A stretch of DNA of 64,000 nucleotides from Gluconobacter kondonii. Its GTDB lineage: Bacteria > Pseudomonadota > Alphaproteobacteria > Acetobacterales > Acetobacteraceae. Location: NCBI RefSeq assembly GCF_002723995.1, contig NZ_BEWP01000001.1:1-64000 (forward strand), in the 5' to 3' direction. Under the pieces are notes generated by a model. That model was not told the origin of the DNA, did not search any database, and worked only from the letters and a program-made list of their open reading frames with translations. This document shows positions 26,965-36,700 of this stretch, piece by piece; within the stretch, counting starts at the first letter, position 1; every line of letters starts with the position of its first letter. The position numbers and the translations under genes are program-made.

Positions 26965-28792
26965 CACCTCCCCTTCCCCGGACGCTTCGGATCGGGACGT
27001 GATCCAGTCCGCATCGCCCCTTCGCACCCTTGGGCTGGCGCGGATCTGGCACCTGATATGGGACCCTGCGCCAGGACGTATGGGCTATGCGCTGCGCATG
27101 GCGGCGGGTTGCACAACCACCGTTCTGGTCGGGGAAATCTGGCAAGTTCCCGATCTGGGCGTTCCGGCACTCGTGACAATGGCACTTTGGCAAAAAGACC
27201 GCGTTACCAATGCTCTCGTCGGGGTTCTGGTGAACATCGTGGTGGTGTTCCTGCTCCTGCTGATCTATGGCCTGATCAAGATCACGCTGGATCACGCGAT
27301 GGAACTGGTGATCGTGATCGCCCTCCTGTCATTCGGGTTTTTCTTTTTGGGTTCGGCCAGTAAACTCAAACCCGTGGCCTATATGTTCGGCCTGATTATC
27401 GTGTTTGGACTGGTCGTGATTGATCAGGTTCCGGTCGGGGAAGTCATTACAAGAGCTATTCTTTATACGGATCTGTTTCTGGCTGTGCCCGGAGCGGTCA
27501 TGATCGTGCTCGGTATGCTGATCTGCCCGTCTCCGCGCAGGGTTCTGACCGACGATATTGCAGCCCGTCTTCTTATGGCGTGTCGCCTGCTACGCGGCGC
27601 TGATGACCGTACCCGCGAACAAGCGACGGACATGCTGCGCATCGGCACGACAGACATGATGAAGTCTGCGAAAATGGCCGGGCTGGAAAAAATCTGGGCG
27701 GCCAAGGATCTGGCCTGCCTCAAACAGTCTGCAAGCAGCAGCGTAGCTGTCCTCGCGCTCGCCGATGAGGCAAACCGAAATGGACTATCGGCAGAAGACG
27801 CGGCCTGTCTGATAGCAACCCTTGAAAAAATGGCCGCCATTTTCGCAGCCGGGGACTATCCCGCCGACATCGAGCGCCCCACTGTCAGCGCCGCATCTCC
27901 AGCAGCCTGCGCCATGGCAGACATGCTGCCCGAGTTTACCACGCCTCCTGCGGAAAGCACGAAAGCTGCCCCCCCGGAGAAAAAATCCGGCTTCTTCGCG
28001 GACGACGCGTTCAACAATCCCGAACATGTCCGTTTTGCGGTCAAGGGCACAGCAGGGGTTATGCTCAGCTATCTGGCCTTTATGGTGCTGGACTGGCCGG
28101 GCATCCACACCTGCATCATCACCTGCTTCATCGTCGCGCTGCCAACCATGGGGGAAATGGTTTCCAAACTGACCCTGCGTATCTCCGGGGCGCTTGTAGG
28201 GGGCACGATTGGCATTGGCTCCATCATTTTCGTCATGCCCCATCTAGATGGAATCACCGGTTTTCTGGTTCTGATTTTCGTGGTGTCCCTGCTTGCGGCA
28301 TGGGTCAAAACCGGCGACGAGCGTATTGCCTACGCGGGATTTCAGATCGGTCTGGCCTTTTATCTATCGGATCTGAAAGGCTTCGGCCCCACCAGCGACA
28401 TGGAAACCGCGCGGGACCGTATCATCGGAATCATGCTGGGCAATTTCATCACTTATGCCATGTTCACGAGCTTCTGGCCCGCGACCGCCCGAGACAGAAT
28501 TGGAGAAGGTCTGCGCAAACTGGCGGAAGCTCTGAAACTCCAGTCTCAGGCCTTGACGCCGCAAGCCCGCGCAGAAGCGATTGCCAGCACCCAGTCCGCC
28601 CTTTCGGAAAGCGAGCGCACTCTGGAATATGTCATGGCAGAACCCATCAACACCCGCGTTGATCTTCCCCGTCTGAGGGAGACAAAACAGGCGCTTGATG
28701 ATGCTGGCTGCCTCTCGGAAGACCTGCTCGTCACACCCGAGAGAGCAGATCTGACCAATCACACCGCACGCCTGGAACGACTTGCAGGGTAA
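26945..28792 (+). CDS. FUSC-family (MdtO/AaeB-like) transporter
   Basis: A 615-residue fusaric-acid-resistance-type inner-membrane protein. It has two blocks of transmembrane helices, about residues 45-190 and 370-510, each followed by a cytoplasmic domain, the internal duplication typical of FUSC proteins. GYALRMAAGCTTTVLVGEIW is the conserved first-helix motif. ATG 26945 overlaps the fusion-protein gene by 20 bases; the frame is open further up but reads as non-homologous sequence. With YtcA and the MdtN-like adaptor it forms a pump, but no MdtP-like outer-membrane factor follows, so it presumably shares one encoded elsewhere. Confidence 0.85.
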   Translation: MALPVPDTSPSPDASDRDVIQSASPLRTLGLARIWHLIWDPAPGRMGYALRMAAGCTTTVLVGEIWQVPDLGVPALVTMALWQKDRVTNALVGVLVNIVVVFLLLLIYGLIKITLDHAMELVIVIALLSFGFFFLGSASKLKPVAYMFGLIIVFGLVVIDQVPVGEVITRAILYTDLFLAVPGAVMIVLGMLICPSPRRVLTDDIAARLLMACRLLRGADDRTREQATDMLRIGTTDMMKSAKMAGLEKIWAAKDLACLKQSASSSVAVLALADEANRNGLSAEDAACLIATLEKMAAIFAAGDYPADIERPTVSAASPAACAMADMLPEFTTPPAESTKAAPPEKKSGFFADDAFNNPEHVRFAVKGTAGVMLSYLAFMVLDWPGIHTCIITCFIVALPTMGEMVSKLTLRISGALVGGTIGIGSIIFVMPHLDGITGFLVLIFVVSLLAAWVKTGDERIAYAGFQIGLAFYLSDLKGFGPTSDMETARDRIIGIMLGNFITYAMFTSFWPATARDRIGEGLRKLAEALKLQSQALTPQARAEAIASTQSALSESERTLEYVMAEPINTRVDLPRLRETKQALDDAGCLSEDLLVTPERADLTNHTARLERLAG

Positions 28793-28809
28793 TGAACCTT
28801 GACGTTTCT

Positions 28810-28844
28810 GAGGGATTTTCTCTCCACTTGCGAGAAAATCCCTC
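28810..28844. other. Strong 13-bp hairpin between convergent genes
   Basis: gagggattttctc (28810-28822) and gagaaaatccctc (28832-28844) are perfect reverse complements with a 9-base loop; flanking tctga/tcaga extends the stem after a small bulge. Neither strand has a T-tract after it. Position between the FUSC gene and the convergent glycosyltransferase gene suggests a transcript-end barrier. Confidence 0.6.
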
Positions 28845-28858
28845 TCAGAGAGCGAAAA

Positions 28859-29944
28859 CTAGGCGTCCAGAAGCTCTTTTGAAAGCTCCACATGCTTTTG
28901 GGCATATGCCACGGAATTAATGGCATTTTTCACCCGCTCCTGAGCAGCTTCGGTTCTTTGCAAAGCGCCAGACGGATCGGTACGCACCGCAGAAATCGCC
29001 TCCGCAAGCGCCGCCGGGTTTCGTTCTGGCACATAGAGTACAGAATCTGACCCAAAATAATCTGTCAGACCACCACAGTCTGAAGAAATGACCGGAACCC
29101 CAAGGATAATGGCTTCTTCAACGACAGTAATACCAGAAGCATGTCGATTGGCCTGAAGGGGAACTACAACGATATCAGCGTCAGAATAAAGACCGATCAG
29201 CTCAGCATTATTTTTTGCCCGCACAAGTGTGACATTAGGGACATTCTTTGCTGCTTCAAATGCAGCAGGCGAACTGCTTGCGATGCTGAATTCCACATCA
29301 GACAATACACTTGCCGCAGCGCAGAAGGTCTTCCAGTCTCTGTGCTCGTCGTTACCAAGCGAAAGGACCTTGAGTTTTTCCCCTTGGCAGGTTCTGCGAG
29401 CGGGCTTCATATCATCTGCCCGGATCCCGAAATGCACCCGCTCAACGCGCAGACCCGGAAACATGCGCCGACCGTCATCCCGGTTGCAAACCGAGAGGAC
29501 GGTCAGCAGATCCAGATTCTTTATAAGCGACCGAAAAAACCACCGTCTCCAGAAAGGCTGCTTACGCCACCGATCCACCAACCAGACGACCTGCCCGAGA
29601 ATTTTCGGCCTGCGTGCAGGCTTCAGAATTCGGAAAAGCAGGAGAACTGCCAGAGTCTGCGATTCTGTATGTGTCCACACCACATCGGACGCAAGCATTT
29701 GCTTACGGTTCCGCCATGCATGGATGAAGTCGAAACCAAGCACGAGACGCGCACCGTAACGTAGTGCTTTCTGGAACGGATTTTCGTGCTGGTCTTCCGA
29801 ATAAACGATTTTTATGTCGTCTGAGGCAGCTCGGGAGTAGCCATAAGCCTGCTCCTCATTCAATCCCAATATTTGGCCCGCCTTCCAGCGTTCCCGCCAG
29901 GTTTTACTGCCAAAACCGTGTGCAAGCTGCACAAAAACTTTCAT
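28859..29944 (-). CDS. GT4-family glycosyltransferase, AT-rich
   Basis: A 361-residue GT-B fold glycosyltransferase of group 1 (GT4). The N-terminal acceptor domain opens MKVFVQLAHGFGSKTW. The C-terminal domain has LKVLSLGNDEHRDWKTF and the nucleotide-sugar site GITVVEEAIILGVPVISSDCGG with the E-x7-E-like pattern, then DYFGSDSVLYVPERNPAALAEA. It probably adds a sugar to a surface polysaccharide or lipid. It is a lone gene with no polysaccharide neighbours. Its base composition is clearly lower in G+C than its neighbours (47% in the first 60 bases counted by hand), which suggests recent acquisition. The start was taken at MKVFV; a 15-codon extension is possible. Confidence 0.8.
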   Translation of the reverse strand: MKVFVQLAHGFGSKTWRERWKAGQILGLNEEQAYGYSRAASDDIKIVYSEDQHENPFQKALRYGARLVLGFDFIHAWRNRKQMLASDVVWTHTESQTLAVLLLFRILKPARRPKILGQVVWLVDRWRKQPFWRRWFFRSLIKNLDLLTVLSVCNRDDGRRMFPGLRVERVHFGIRADDMKPARRTCQGEKLKVLSLGNDEHRDWKTFCAAASVLSDVEFSIASSSPAAFEAAKNVPNVTLVRAKNNAELIGLYSDADIVVVPLQANRHASGITVVEEAIILGVPVISSDCGGLTDYFGSDSVLYVPERNPAALAEAISAVRTDPSGALQRTEAAQERVKNAINSVAYAQKHVELSKELLDA

Positions 29945-30234
29945 CACACAACACCCAGAAATAATAGTTAATAAATACTTAAATCTCACCCATGAATCAA
30001 CGATGAATGAACTAAAACGGAATGAAATGCTTTGACTTTATTTTTACGATTCAGATCGGCAGCTCCACTCATCTTTATGCTCGAACAGAGCGTTCGTATC
30101 TGTGTCTTTCGGGGAACAGTCATGGGAAAACGCGCTGCATATCAGCGCTAAAACAAACGAATCATTTTGACACTCAGTGCCATAATGTGGACAGGAGACT
30201 TCAGCCCACCCATACCGACTGATCAGGACCGCTC

Positions 30235-32442
30235 ATGAAATCCGCACGCCTGCTGCTTTGCCTTCTTTCCGGATCTGTCCTGAGCAGTATGCCCGCTTTC
30301 GCAGCGGAGACACAACCCGCTTCCAAGACCCAAACAGCCGTCCCCGCACCGTCATCTCATGCCAGACTACAAACACCCAAAGCAGAGACCATCACGGTTC
30401 GCAGTCGCAACGGCTCTGGAACCGCTGCGGATTATCTGAACAAAGACGTGGCTTTGGGGCCGCTCGGCACGCGCTCTGTGCTCGATACGCCGATGTCCAT
30501 CATGGTTGTTCCGCATGATGTTCTGGTGAACCAGCAGAGCCGCAATATTAACGATCTCGTGGCGTATGTGCCGTCCGCACAGCTTGAAATGCGCGGCGAT
30601 CCGAACACCAGCCGGCCGCAGTCTCGTGGTTTTGAAGGCGATGTGATTGCCAACACCCGCATGGACGGGCTGAACATGGTCATCACCACGCCCTATGCCG
30701 CCGAACAGTTCGATAGCCTTCAGGTGCTGAACGGTCTGGCAGGCGCGCTTTACGGACCGCAGAACCCGGCGGGCACGTTCGACTTCACGCTCAAGCGCCC
30801 GACGGACCGTATGACCGAACGCTTTGTCGTGGGGACGGATTCCATCGGTTCTCCTCTGGAGAGCGCGGATGTTTCGGGGCGCGTGGGGAAAAACAAATGG
30901 TTCGGCTACCGGTTGAACCTGCTGAACCAGAACGGCGAAGGCTATGTGGAGGGCTCGCATCTGCGGCGTGATCTCGTCAGCGGCGATTTCGACATTCACC
31001 TCTCGGACAAAACCGTCATCCAGATCGATGCCAGCCAGTACACCTATGCCGAGCGCGGCTATCCGGGCGGTTTCGCCTACAGCACCGCAATCCAGCTCCC
31101 CCAGGCACCGGACCTGAGCCAGAAGGGTTATGGTCAGCCTCAGGCGGGCTACAACATGGAAACCGATACGGCTCTGGCCAAGATCATCCATAATTTCAAC
31201 GACAACTGGAGCCTCAAGCTGGGCGGTCTGTGGCAGAATGCGGCGCGCAATGTCTTCAGCACGTCCAACCAGCTGCTGAATTCCTCGGGCCTGTACCGCC
31301 AGACGATTTCCGCGGCCCTCACGGCCAATGATTTCGTTGCAGGGAGCAACATGGCTTACCTGAACGGCAAATTCCGCACCGGTCCACTGCGGCACCAGAT
31401 CGAACTCGGCACGAACGGTTATATGATGGGGAACTACAACCCCACCTCCTCCACCGGAACCATCACTCTTGGGGAAGCCACGATCGGCCACCCCAAGAGC
31501 TTCTCAAGTGTGCAGCCCTATTATTCCGGCCGCTATAAATCCGCTGATACGATGAACCAGTCGCTGCTGGCAGGCGACACAATTTCGCTGGGCAAACACT
31601 GGTCGATTATGGGGTCCCTCGCCTGGAGTTGGCTGAGCACCAACAACTACGCCAAGAGCGGTTCCAAAACATCCAGCTACGATCGCGCGGCCGCTTTCAG
31701 CCCGATGACGAGCCTGATGTACAAGCCGACGGACAGCCAGACGCTGTATTTCACATGGGGGCGTTCACTTCAGGCGGGAACCACCGCCCCGGTAGGATCG
31801 GTCAACGTGAATGACGTCACGGCCCCACTGCGGTCCGAAGAATATGAAGTCGGCTATAAGATCCTGATCGCCAAGCGCATGCAGGTCAATATTGCGGGCT
31901 TCCGCATGTCACGTCCTTTCGGGTTCACGGACCCTGTGACGCATGTTTATGCGAATTACGGCACGCAGCGGAACTATGGCGTCGAGTTTCAGGCATCGGG
32001 CAATATCACCGATAACCTGACATTTCTCGGTGGCATGACATGGCTGGATGCCCAGATGCTTGGCACAGGATCGTCGCTGACGGCCAACAAGCAGGTTGTG
32101 GGCGTCCCGCCACTGATGGCGAATGCACTGCTGGATTATCGCCTGCCGTTTCTCAAAGGCGCGGCCGTCAACGCGAATGTTCATTATATGGGCCGTCGTG
32201 CTGCCAATGTTTACAACACGACCTTTGCGCCGTCTTACGTCACACTGGATCTGGGCGCACGGTATGCGACCCATGCCTATGGCCAGCCGCTGGTGTTCCG
32301 CTTTGGTGTGAACAACGTGACGAACCAGAGCTACTGGGCCTCCGTCTATCCATCCAGCATCAATGGCGTCAGCAACGCCACCAACTCTGCCGTGGCCGGT
32401 CTGCCGCGGACGTACCATTTCAGCATCGAGCTGGACCTCTGA
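30235..32442 (+). CDS. TonB-dependent siderophore-type outer-membrane receptor
   Basis: A 735-residue TonB-dependent receptor. The signal peptide (about residues 1-23) ends at AFAAE. A TonB-box-like stretch AETITVRSRNG follows, and the plug domain runs about residues 60-190, including SVLDTPMSIMVVPHDVLVNQ and LQVLNGLAGALYGPQNPAGT, the pattern of the FhuE/FcuA/FpvA siderophore-receptor group. The 22-strand barrel fills the remainder and ends in YHFSIELDL. It would import ferric siderophores, with energy from TonB-ExbBD. The 290-base upstream region has no clear Fur box. A TetR regulator is convergent 7 bases away. Confidence 0.88.
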   Translation: MKSARLLLCLLSGSVLSSMPAFAAETQPASKTQTAVPAPSSHARLQTPKAETITVRSRNGSGTAADYLNKDVALGPLGTRSVLDTPMSIMVVPHDVLVNQQSRNINDLVAYVPSAQLEMRGDPNTSRPQSRGFEGDVIANTRMDGLNMVITTPYAAEQFDSLQVLNGLAGALYGPQNPAGTFDFTLKRPTDRMTERFVVGTDSIGSPLESADVSGRVGKNKWFGYRLNLLNQNGEGYVEGSHLRRDLVSGDFDIHLSDKTVIQIDASQYTYAERGYPGGFAYSTAIQLPQAPDLSQKGYGQPQAGYNMETDTALAKIIHNFNDNWSLKLGGLWQNAARNVFSTSNQLLNSSGLYRQTISAALTANDFVAGSNMAYLNGKFRTGPLRHQIELGTNGYMMGNYNPTSSTGTITLGEATIGHPKSFSSVQPYYSGRYKSADTMNQSLLAGDTISLGKHWSIMGSLAWSWLSTNNYAKSGSKTSSYDRAAAFSPMTSLMYKPTDSQTLYFTWGRSLQAGTTAPVGSVNVNDVTAPLRSEEYEVGYKILIAKRMQVNIAGFRMSRPFGFTDPVTHVYANYGTQRNYGVEFQASGNITDNLTFLGGMTWLDAQMLGTGSSLTANKQVVGVPPLMANALLDYRLPFLKGAAVNANVHYMGRRAANVYNTTFAPSYVTLDLGARYATHAYGQPLVFRFGVNNVTNQSYWASVYPSSINGVSNATNSAVAGLPRTYHFSIELDL

Positions 32443-32449
32443 GCGAGGT

Positions 32450-33091
32450 TCAGCCTGAACTCATCGGGAAATCGTTCTGCCACAGCAGGGGCTGAAGCGT
32501 GAAGGTCCGGCGCAGGATGGTTTCAAGATCCGACCGGCCTTCGGTCTTGACCCATTCGTCCAGAGCCGTCCGGAACGTCGCAATCGCCGTCCGGGCCAAC
32601 AAACGGGCCACGAGGGACGGCATTTCGGTGGCGGGCAAGCGGGCGATCAGGGTGGAAGCAAGCGTCTCTTCCCATTCGGAATACCGGCGCAAAGCCATGT
32701 CACGCAGCGCGGGCGTCTGTTCCACCAGCCTGACGACCGCATAGGCATCCATCCGGTCGGACGAATAACAGGCGACGACCGGCACCAGCCCCGCCAGCAC
32801 AGCGTCTTGTAGCGGAACGTCCAGCGGCACGGCGCGAATGGCATCGGTCAGGATCGTTGTGACGCCGTTGGTCCAGGCGAGAATGATATCGGCCTTGCCC
32901 GGAAAATAACGAAAGAGCGTCCGACGCGAAATCTGCGCGGCTTCTGCGATTTCATCGACGGATGTTTCTTCATAACCATACGTCGAAAACAGGCGCATGG
33001 CCTCGCGCACCAGCGCGGCATGGGTGCGGTCCTTCTTGCGTTGCCGCAGCGGTCCGTCCTGTTCGCCATCCTGTTGTGCGTCTGTCGTCAT
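32450..33091 (-). CDS. TetR-family transcriptional regulator
   Basis: A 213-residue TetR-type repressor. The DNA-binding domain covers residues 22-68, with EETSVDEIAEAAQISRRTLF and RYFPGKADIILAW as the helix-turn-helix and following helix. The C-terminal part is the effector and dimer domain of the acyl-CoA/MftR-like group (TetR_C type). It is convergent with the TonB-dependent receptor, so it does not share that promoter; its target is unknown. The convergent stops are only 7 bases apart, with no terminator between them. Confidence 0.88.
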   Translation of the reverse strand: MTTDAQQDGEQDGPLRQRKKDRTHAALVREAMRLFSTYGYEETSVDEIAEAAQISRRTLFRYFPGKADIILAWTNGVTTILTDAIRAVPLDVPLQDAVLAGLVPVVACYSSDRMDAYAVVRLVEQTPALRDMALRRYSEWEETLASTLIARLPATEMPSLVARLLARTAIATFRTALDEWVKTEGRSDLETILRRTFTLQPLLWQNDFPMSSG

Positions 33092-33170
33092 GCCGTCCAG
33101 TTATCCCGAAGTCCGCAACCAGCATAGACCCGATCTGCTGAAGCGTTCCAGCAGGCAGAAACCACCGGCT

Positions 33171-33533
33171 TCAGAACACGAGCCGGTAACGCGCTCGGAC
33201 CAGTACGTCATTTTCAAGCTGCTGCCGGAGCGCCGACATCTCCTGCGACACAACCAGAACCGCCACCTCGTGAAAAAACGGACGCCTGCCCGTCACGCGC
33301 TCCTGAAAAACCTGTGCCAGAACCATGACCACCGGATCTCGGCTGCAACACAGACATCCCGTGATGTGACGGTTCCTGAACGGCGACGGTGCTGGAATGG
33401 CGGCGACGTCGCCCCACACCTCGTCAGGCCGTGCGTTGCCGATGAGCAGCGCATGACGTCTACGCTCTTCCGGCCACGAAGACTCTCCGGACAGAAAGCT
33501 CAAAGGGATCAGGGACGTGCGTGACGATATCAT
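33171..33533 (-). CDS. CobW-like mini-protein with CxCC motif and no P-loop
   Basis: A 120-residue protein. It resembles a shortened CobW/COG0523-type GTPase: the opening IPLSFLSGESSW occupies the place of the Walker A strand but has no GKT, and ITGCLCCSRDPVVMVLAQVF matches the G-C-x-C-C metal-binding segment and following helix. CobW proteins insert or chaperone zinc or cobalt; without nucleotide binding this one could only bind metal or partner. The start at 33533 has AGAGG on the minus strand before it. It is divergent from the cobalamin-dependent methionine synthase, which may or may not be meaningful. Resemblance is by motif only. Confidence 0.55.
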   Translation of the reverse strand: MISSRTSLIPLSFLSGESSWPEERRRHALLIGNARPDEVWGDVAAIPAPSPFRNRHITGCLCCSRDPVVMVLAQVFQERVTGRRPFFHEVAVLVVSQEMSALRQQLENDVLVRARYRLVF

Positions 33534-33623
33534 TGCATCCTCTCTAGCAGGCGCGGCACATTCAGACAGCATTTTCGTATCCCCAACTCTTTGCCGCTAT
33601 GCAGGCGTTTTGCTACACCGTTC

Positions 33624-33676
33624 GGGCCTCTGACCGTATATGGAGGCCCTGTCCCGATCGCGGGTTCCCGAACCCG
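33624..33676 (+). promoter_or_regulatory. Two hairpins in the metH leader
   Basis: gggcctc/gaggccc (33624-33630/33643-33649) and cgggttc/gaacccg (33661-33667/33670-33676) are perfect stems in the last 90 bases before metH. They do not match the cobalamin, SAM or SAH riboswitch patterns I know. Possible leader structure only. Confidence 0.3.
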
Positions 33677-33711
33677 TCTCCCGTCCTTTCCAGTTACAGA
33701 GCCTTCTGCCC

Positions 33712-36700
33712 ATGTCCTCACGCCCCCATCTGCTTGACGCCCTCGCCGATCAGGTCCTGCTCTGTGATGGCGGTATGGGGTCCCGGGTGCAGATGCTGGA
33801 CCTCGAAGTCGAGCGCGATTACTGGGGACAAGAAAACTGCACGGAAATCCTGAACCTCTCGCGTCCGGAACTCGTGCGTGAAATCCATCGCGGCTATTTC
33901 GAGGCCGGGGCGGATATGGTGGAGACGAACACGTTCGGCGGCTCTATCGTTACGCTGGCGGAGTTCGGGCTGCAGGACCGCACACGGGAAATCAACCGCA
34001 CGGCGGCCACTCTGGCCCGTGAGGCGGCTGAAACGTTCTCCGACGGACGGCACCGCTACGTCATGGGCTCCATCGGTCCGGGCACAAAGCTGCCGACGCT
34101 GGGCAACATTGCTTATGACGATCTGGAAGCCGGTCTGGTCGAACAGTGCCGTGGCCTGATCGATGGCGGCGTGGACGGGTTCCTGATCGAGACGTGTCAG
34201 GACACGCTTCAGATCAAAGCGGCCGTAAATGCTGCCAAGATTGCCCGGATCGAACTGGGTTCGGATGCGCCAATCTTCGTGCAGGTCACGGTCGAGACCA
34301 CCGGCACGCTGCTGGTCGGCCCAGATATCGCTGCCGCCGCCACGACCGTTCAGGCGCTGGACGTGCCCTCGCTCGGTCTGAACTGCGCCACCGGCCCGCA
34401 GGAAATGGGCGAGCATGTCCGCTGGCTGTCAGAAAACTGGCCCGGCCTCATTTCCATGCAGCCCAACGCAGGCCTGCCCGAGCTTGTGGATGGCAAGACC
34501 GTCTACCCGCTCAGCCCCGAGGAAATGGCCGTCTGGATGGAGCGCTTCGTTCAGGAAGACGGGCTGAACCTGATCGGCGGCTGCTGTGGCACATCCACCC
34601 CGCATATTCAGGCGCTGGACGAGATGCTGCGTCGTCTTGGTGGCACGAAACTGCGTCCTGCCCCGGTCAAGCGCAGTACGATCTGGATGCCGTCGGTCTC
34701 CAGCCTCTATACGCAAACGCCGCTGCGTCAGGAGAACAGCTATTTCTCCATTGGCGAACGCTGCAACGCCAATGGCTCCAAGAAATGGCGCGAGCTTCAG
34801 GAAGCCAATGACTGGGATGGCTGCGTCGCCATCGGGCGCGAACAGGCCGCTGAGGGTTCCAACGCGCTCGATATCTGCACAGCGTTCGTGGGACGTGATG
34901 AAGTCCGCGAAATGAACGAGGTCGTCACGCGTTTCACGTCGTCCGTGAATGCGCCACTGGTGATTGACTCGACTGAGACCCCCGTCATTGAAGCCGCGCT
35001 CAAGCTGCATGGCGGCAAGCCGATCATCAACTCGATCAATTTTGAGGATGGTGAAGAACAGGCGCATGCCCGCATGAAGCTGGCCCGCAAGTTCGGCGCG
35101 GCGATGATTGCGCTCACGATCGACGAAGTTGGCATGGCGAAGGAGCCGCAGGACAAGCTGCGCATTGCCGAGCGACTGGTTGATTTCGCCTGCACCCAGT
35201 ACGGGCTGCCGCAGTCTGACCTGATGATCGACCCGCTGACCTTCACCATCGCGACGGGCGTGGAAGATGACCGCAAGCTCGGGCAGTGGACGCTTGAGGG
35301 CATCAAGCTGATCCGCGACAAGTTCCCCGACATCCAGATCATTCTCGGCCTGTCGAATATTTCCTTCGGCTTGAATCCGGCCGCGCGTGCTGTGCTGAAT
35401 TCGGTGTTCCTCGACCATGCGGTCAAGGCGGGCATGACGGGCGCGATCGTGCATGTCTCCAAGATCCGTCCGTTGCATCTGATCGCGCCTGAAGAGGTCA
35501 AGGTCGCAGAAGACCTGATCTTCGACCGTCGCACCGAAGACTACGATCCGCTTCAGAAACTTCTGGAACTGTTTGCGGGCCGAAAAGCCGCTGATGCCGT
35601 CAAGAAGCGTCGTGCGGAAACGCCAGCAGAACGTCTGAAAGACCGGATCGTGGACGGTGACCGCAAGGGCATCGAGGACGATCTGGCAGCCGCAATGACG
35701 GAAATGCCGCCGCTCGATATCATCAACAATGTTCTGCTGGACGGTATGAAGGTTGTGGGCGAGCTGTTCGGTTCGGGCAAGATGCAGCTTCCGTTCGTGC
35801 TGCAGTCCGCCGAGACGATGAAGACCGCCGTCGCCTGGCTTGAGCCGCATATGGAGCGCACGGAAGGCCAGCATCGCGGCACGATGGTGCTCGCGACCGT
35901 CAAAGGTGACGTCCACGATATCGGCAAGAACCTCGTGGACATCATCCTGACCAATAACGGCTACCGGGTCATTAATCTGGGCATCAAGGTGCCGCTCGCG
36001 GACATGATTGCGGCCGTGAAGGAACATAACGCCGATGCACTGGGCATGTCCGGGCTTCTGGTGAAGTCCACGGTTATCATGCGCGAAAACCTTGTGGAAA
36101 TGCACCGTCAGGGCTTTGACCTTCCGGTCATTCTTGGCGGCGCGGCCCTGACGCGCAATTACGTCGAGGAAGAATGCGCCCGCTCTTATGGCGCTGGTGA
36201 ACCGGGGCGTGTGGCCTATGCGCGCGATGCGTTCGACGGTCTGGGCCTGATGGACAAGATCGCCAATAACGACCTCGACTCCTATCTGGGCGCCATTCAG
36301 ACACGCCGCGCCAGCCAAGCGAGCCGAAAAACGGAACGCGCACCGGAAATCGCGGAAACGCGGGGCTTTGGTGAGGTGGATCGCGAGGCCGCAAAGGCTA
36401 GGCGTGAGCGCATTTCAGGCTCCGAGCCCGTTATTACACCGCCCTTCTGGGGCGCGCGCGTTCTGGAAGCGACGCCGAACGCAGTTCTGCCGTTTCTCAA
36501 TGAGCGGTCGCTGTACCAGTTTCAGTGGGGCTTCCGGAAACAGGGCCGCTCGCTCGACGAATTCATGGAATATGCCAAGATCGAGCTCCGCCCCGTTCTC
36601 AAGCGGATGCTGGCGCTGAGTGCGGAGCAGGACATCATCCGTCCACAGGCAATCTATGGCTACTGGAAAGCAGCGGGAGACGGGAACGATCTCGTGCTGT

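Noticed and set aside
29945-30234. Fur box or standard promoter before the TonB-dependent receptor
   Set aside because: TTGACA occurs at about 30167, but the nearest -10-like sequence is only about 10 bases away, and no Fur-box symmetry is present.
33573-33711. Cobalamin riboswitch before metH
   Set aside because: The leader is too short and I see no B12-box-like segment, only two simple stems.
34429-36318. 629-codon open frame antisense to metH
   Set aside because: It lies fully inside metH, whose product has all four MetH modules; the antisense protein shows no recognisable motif and arises from GC-rich codon structure.
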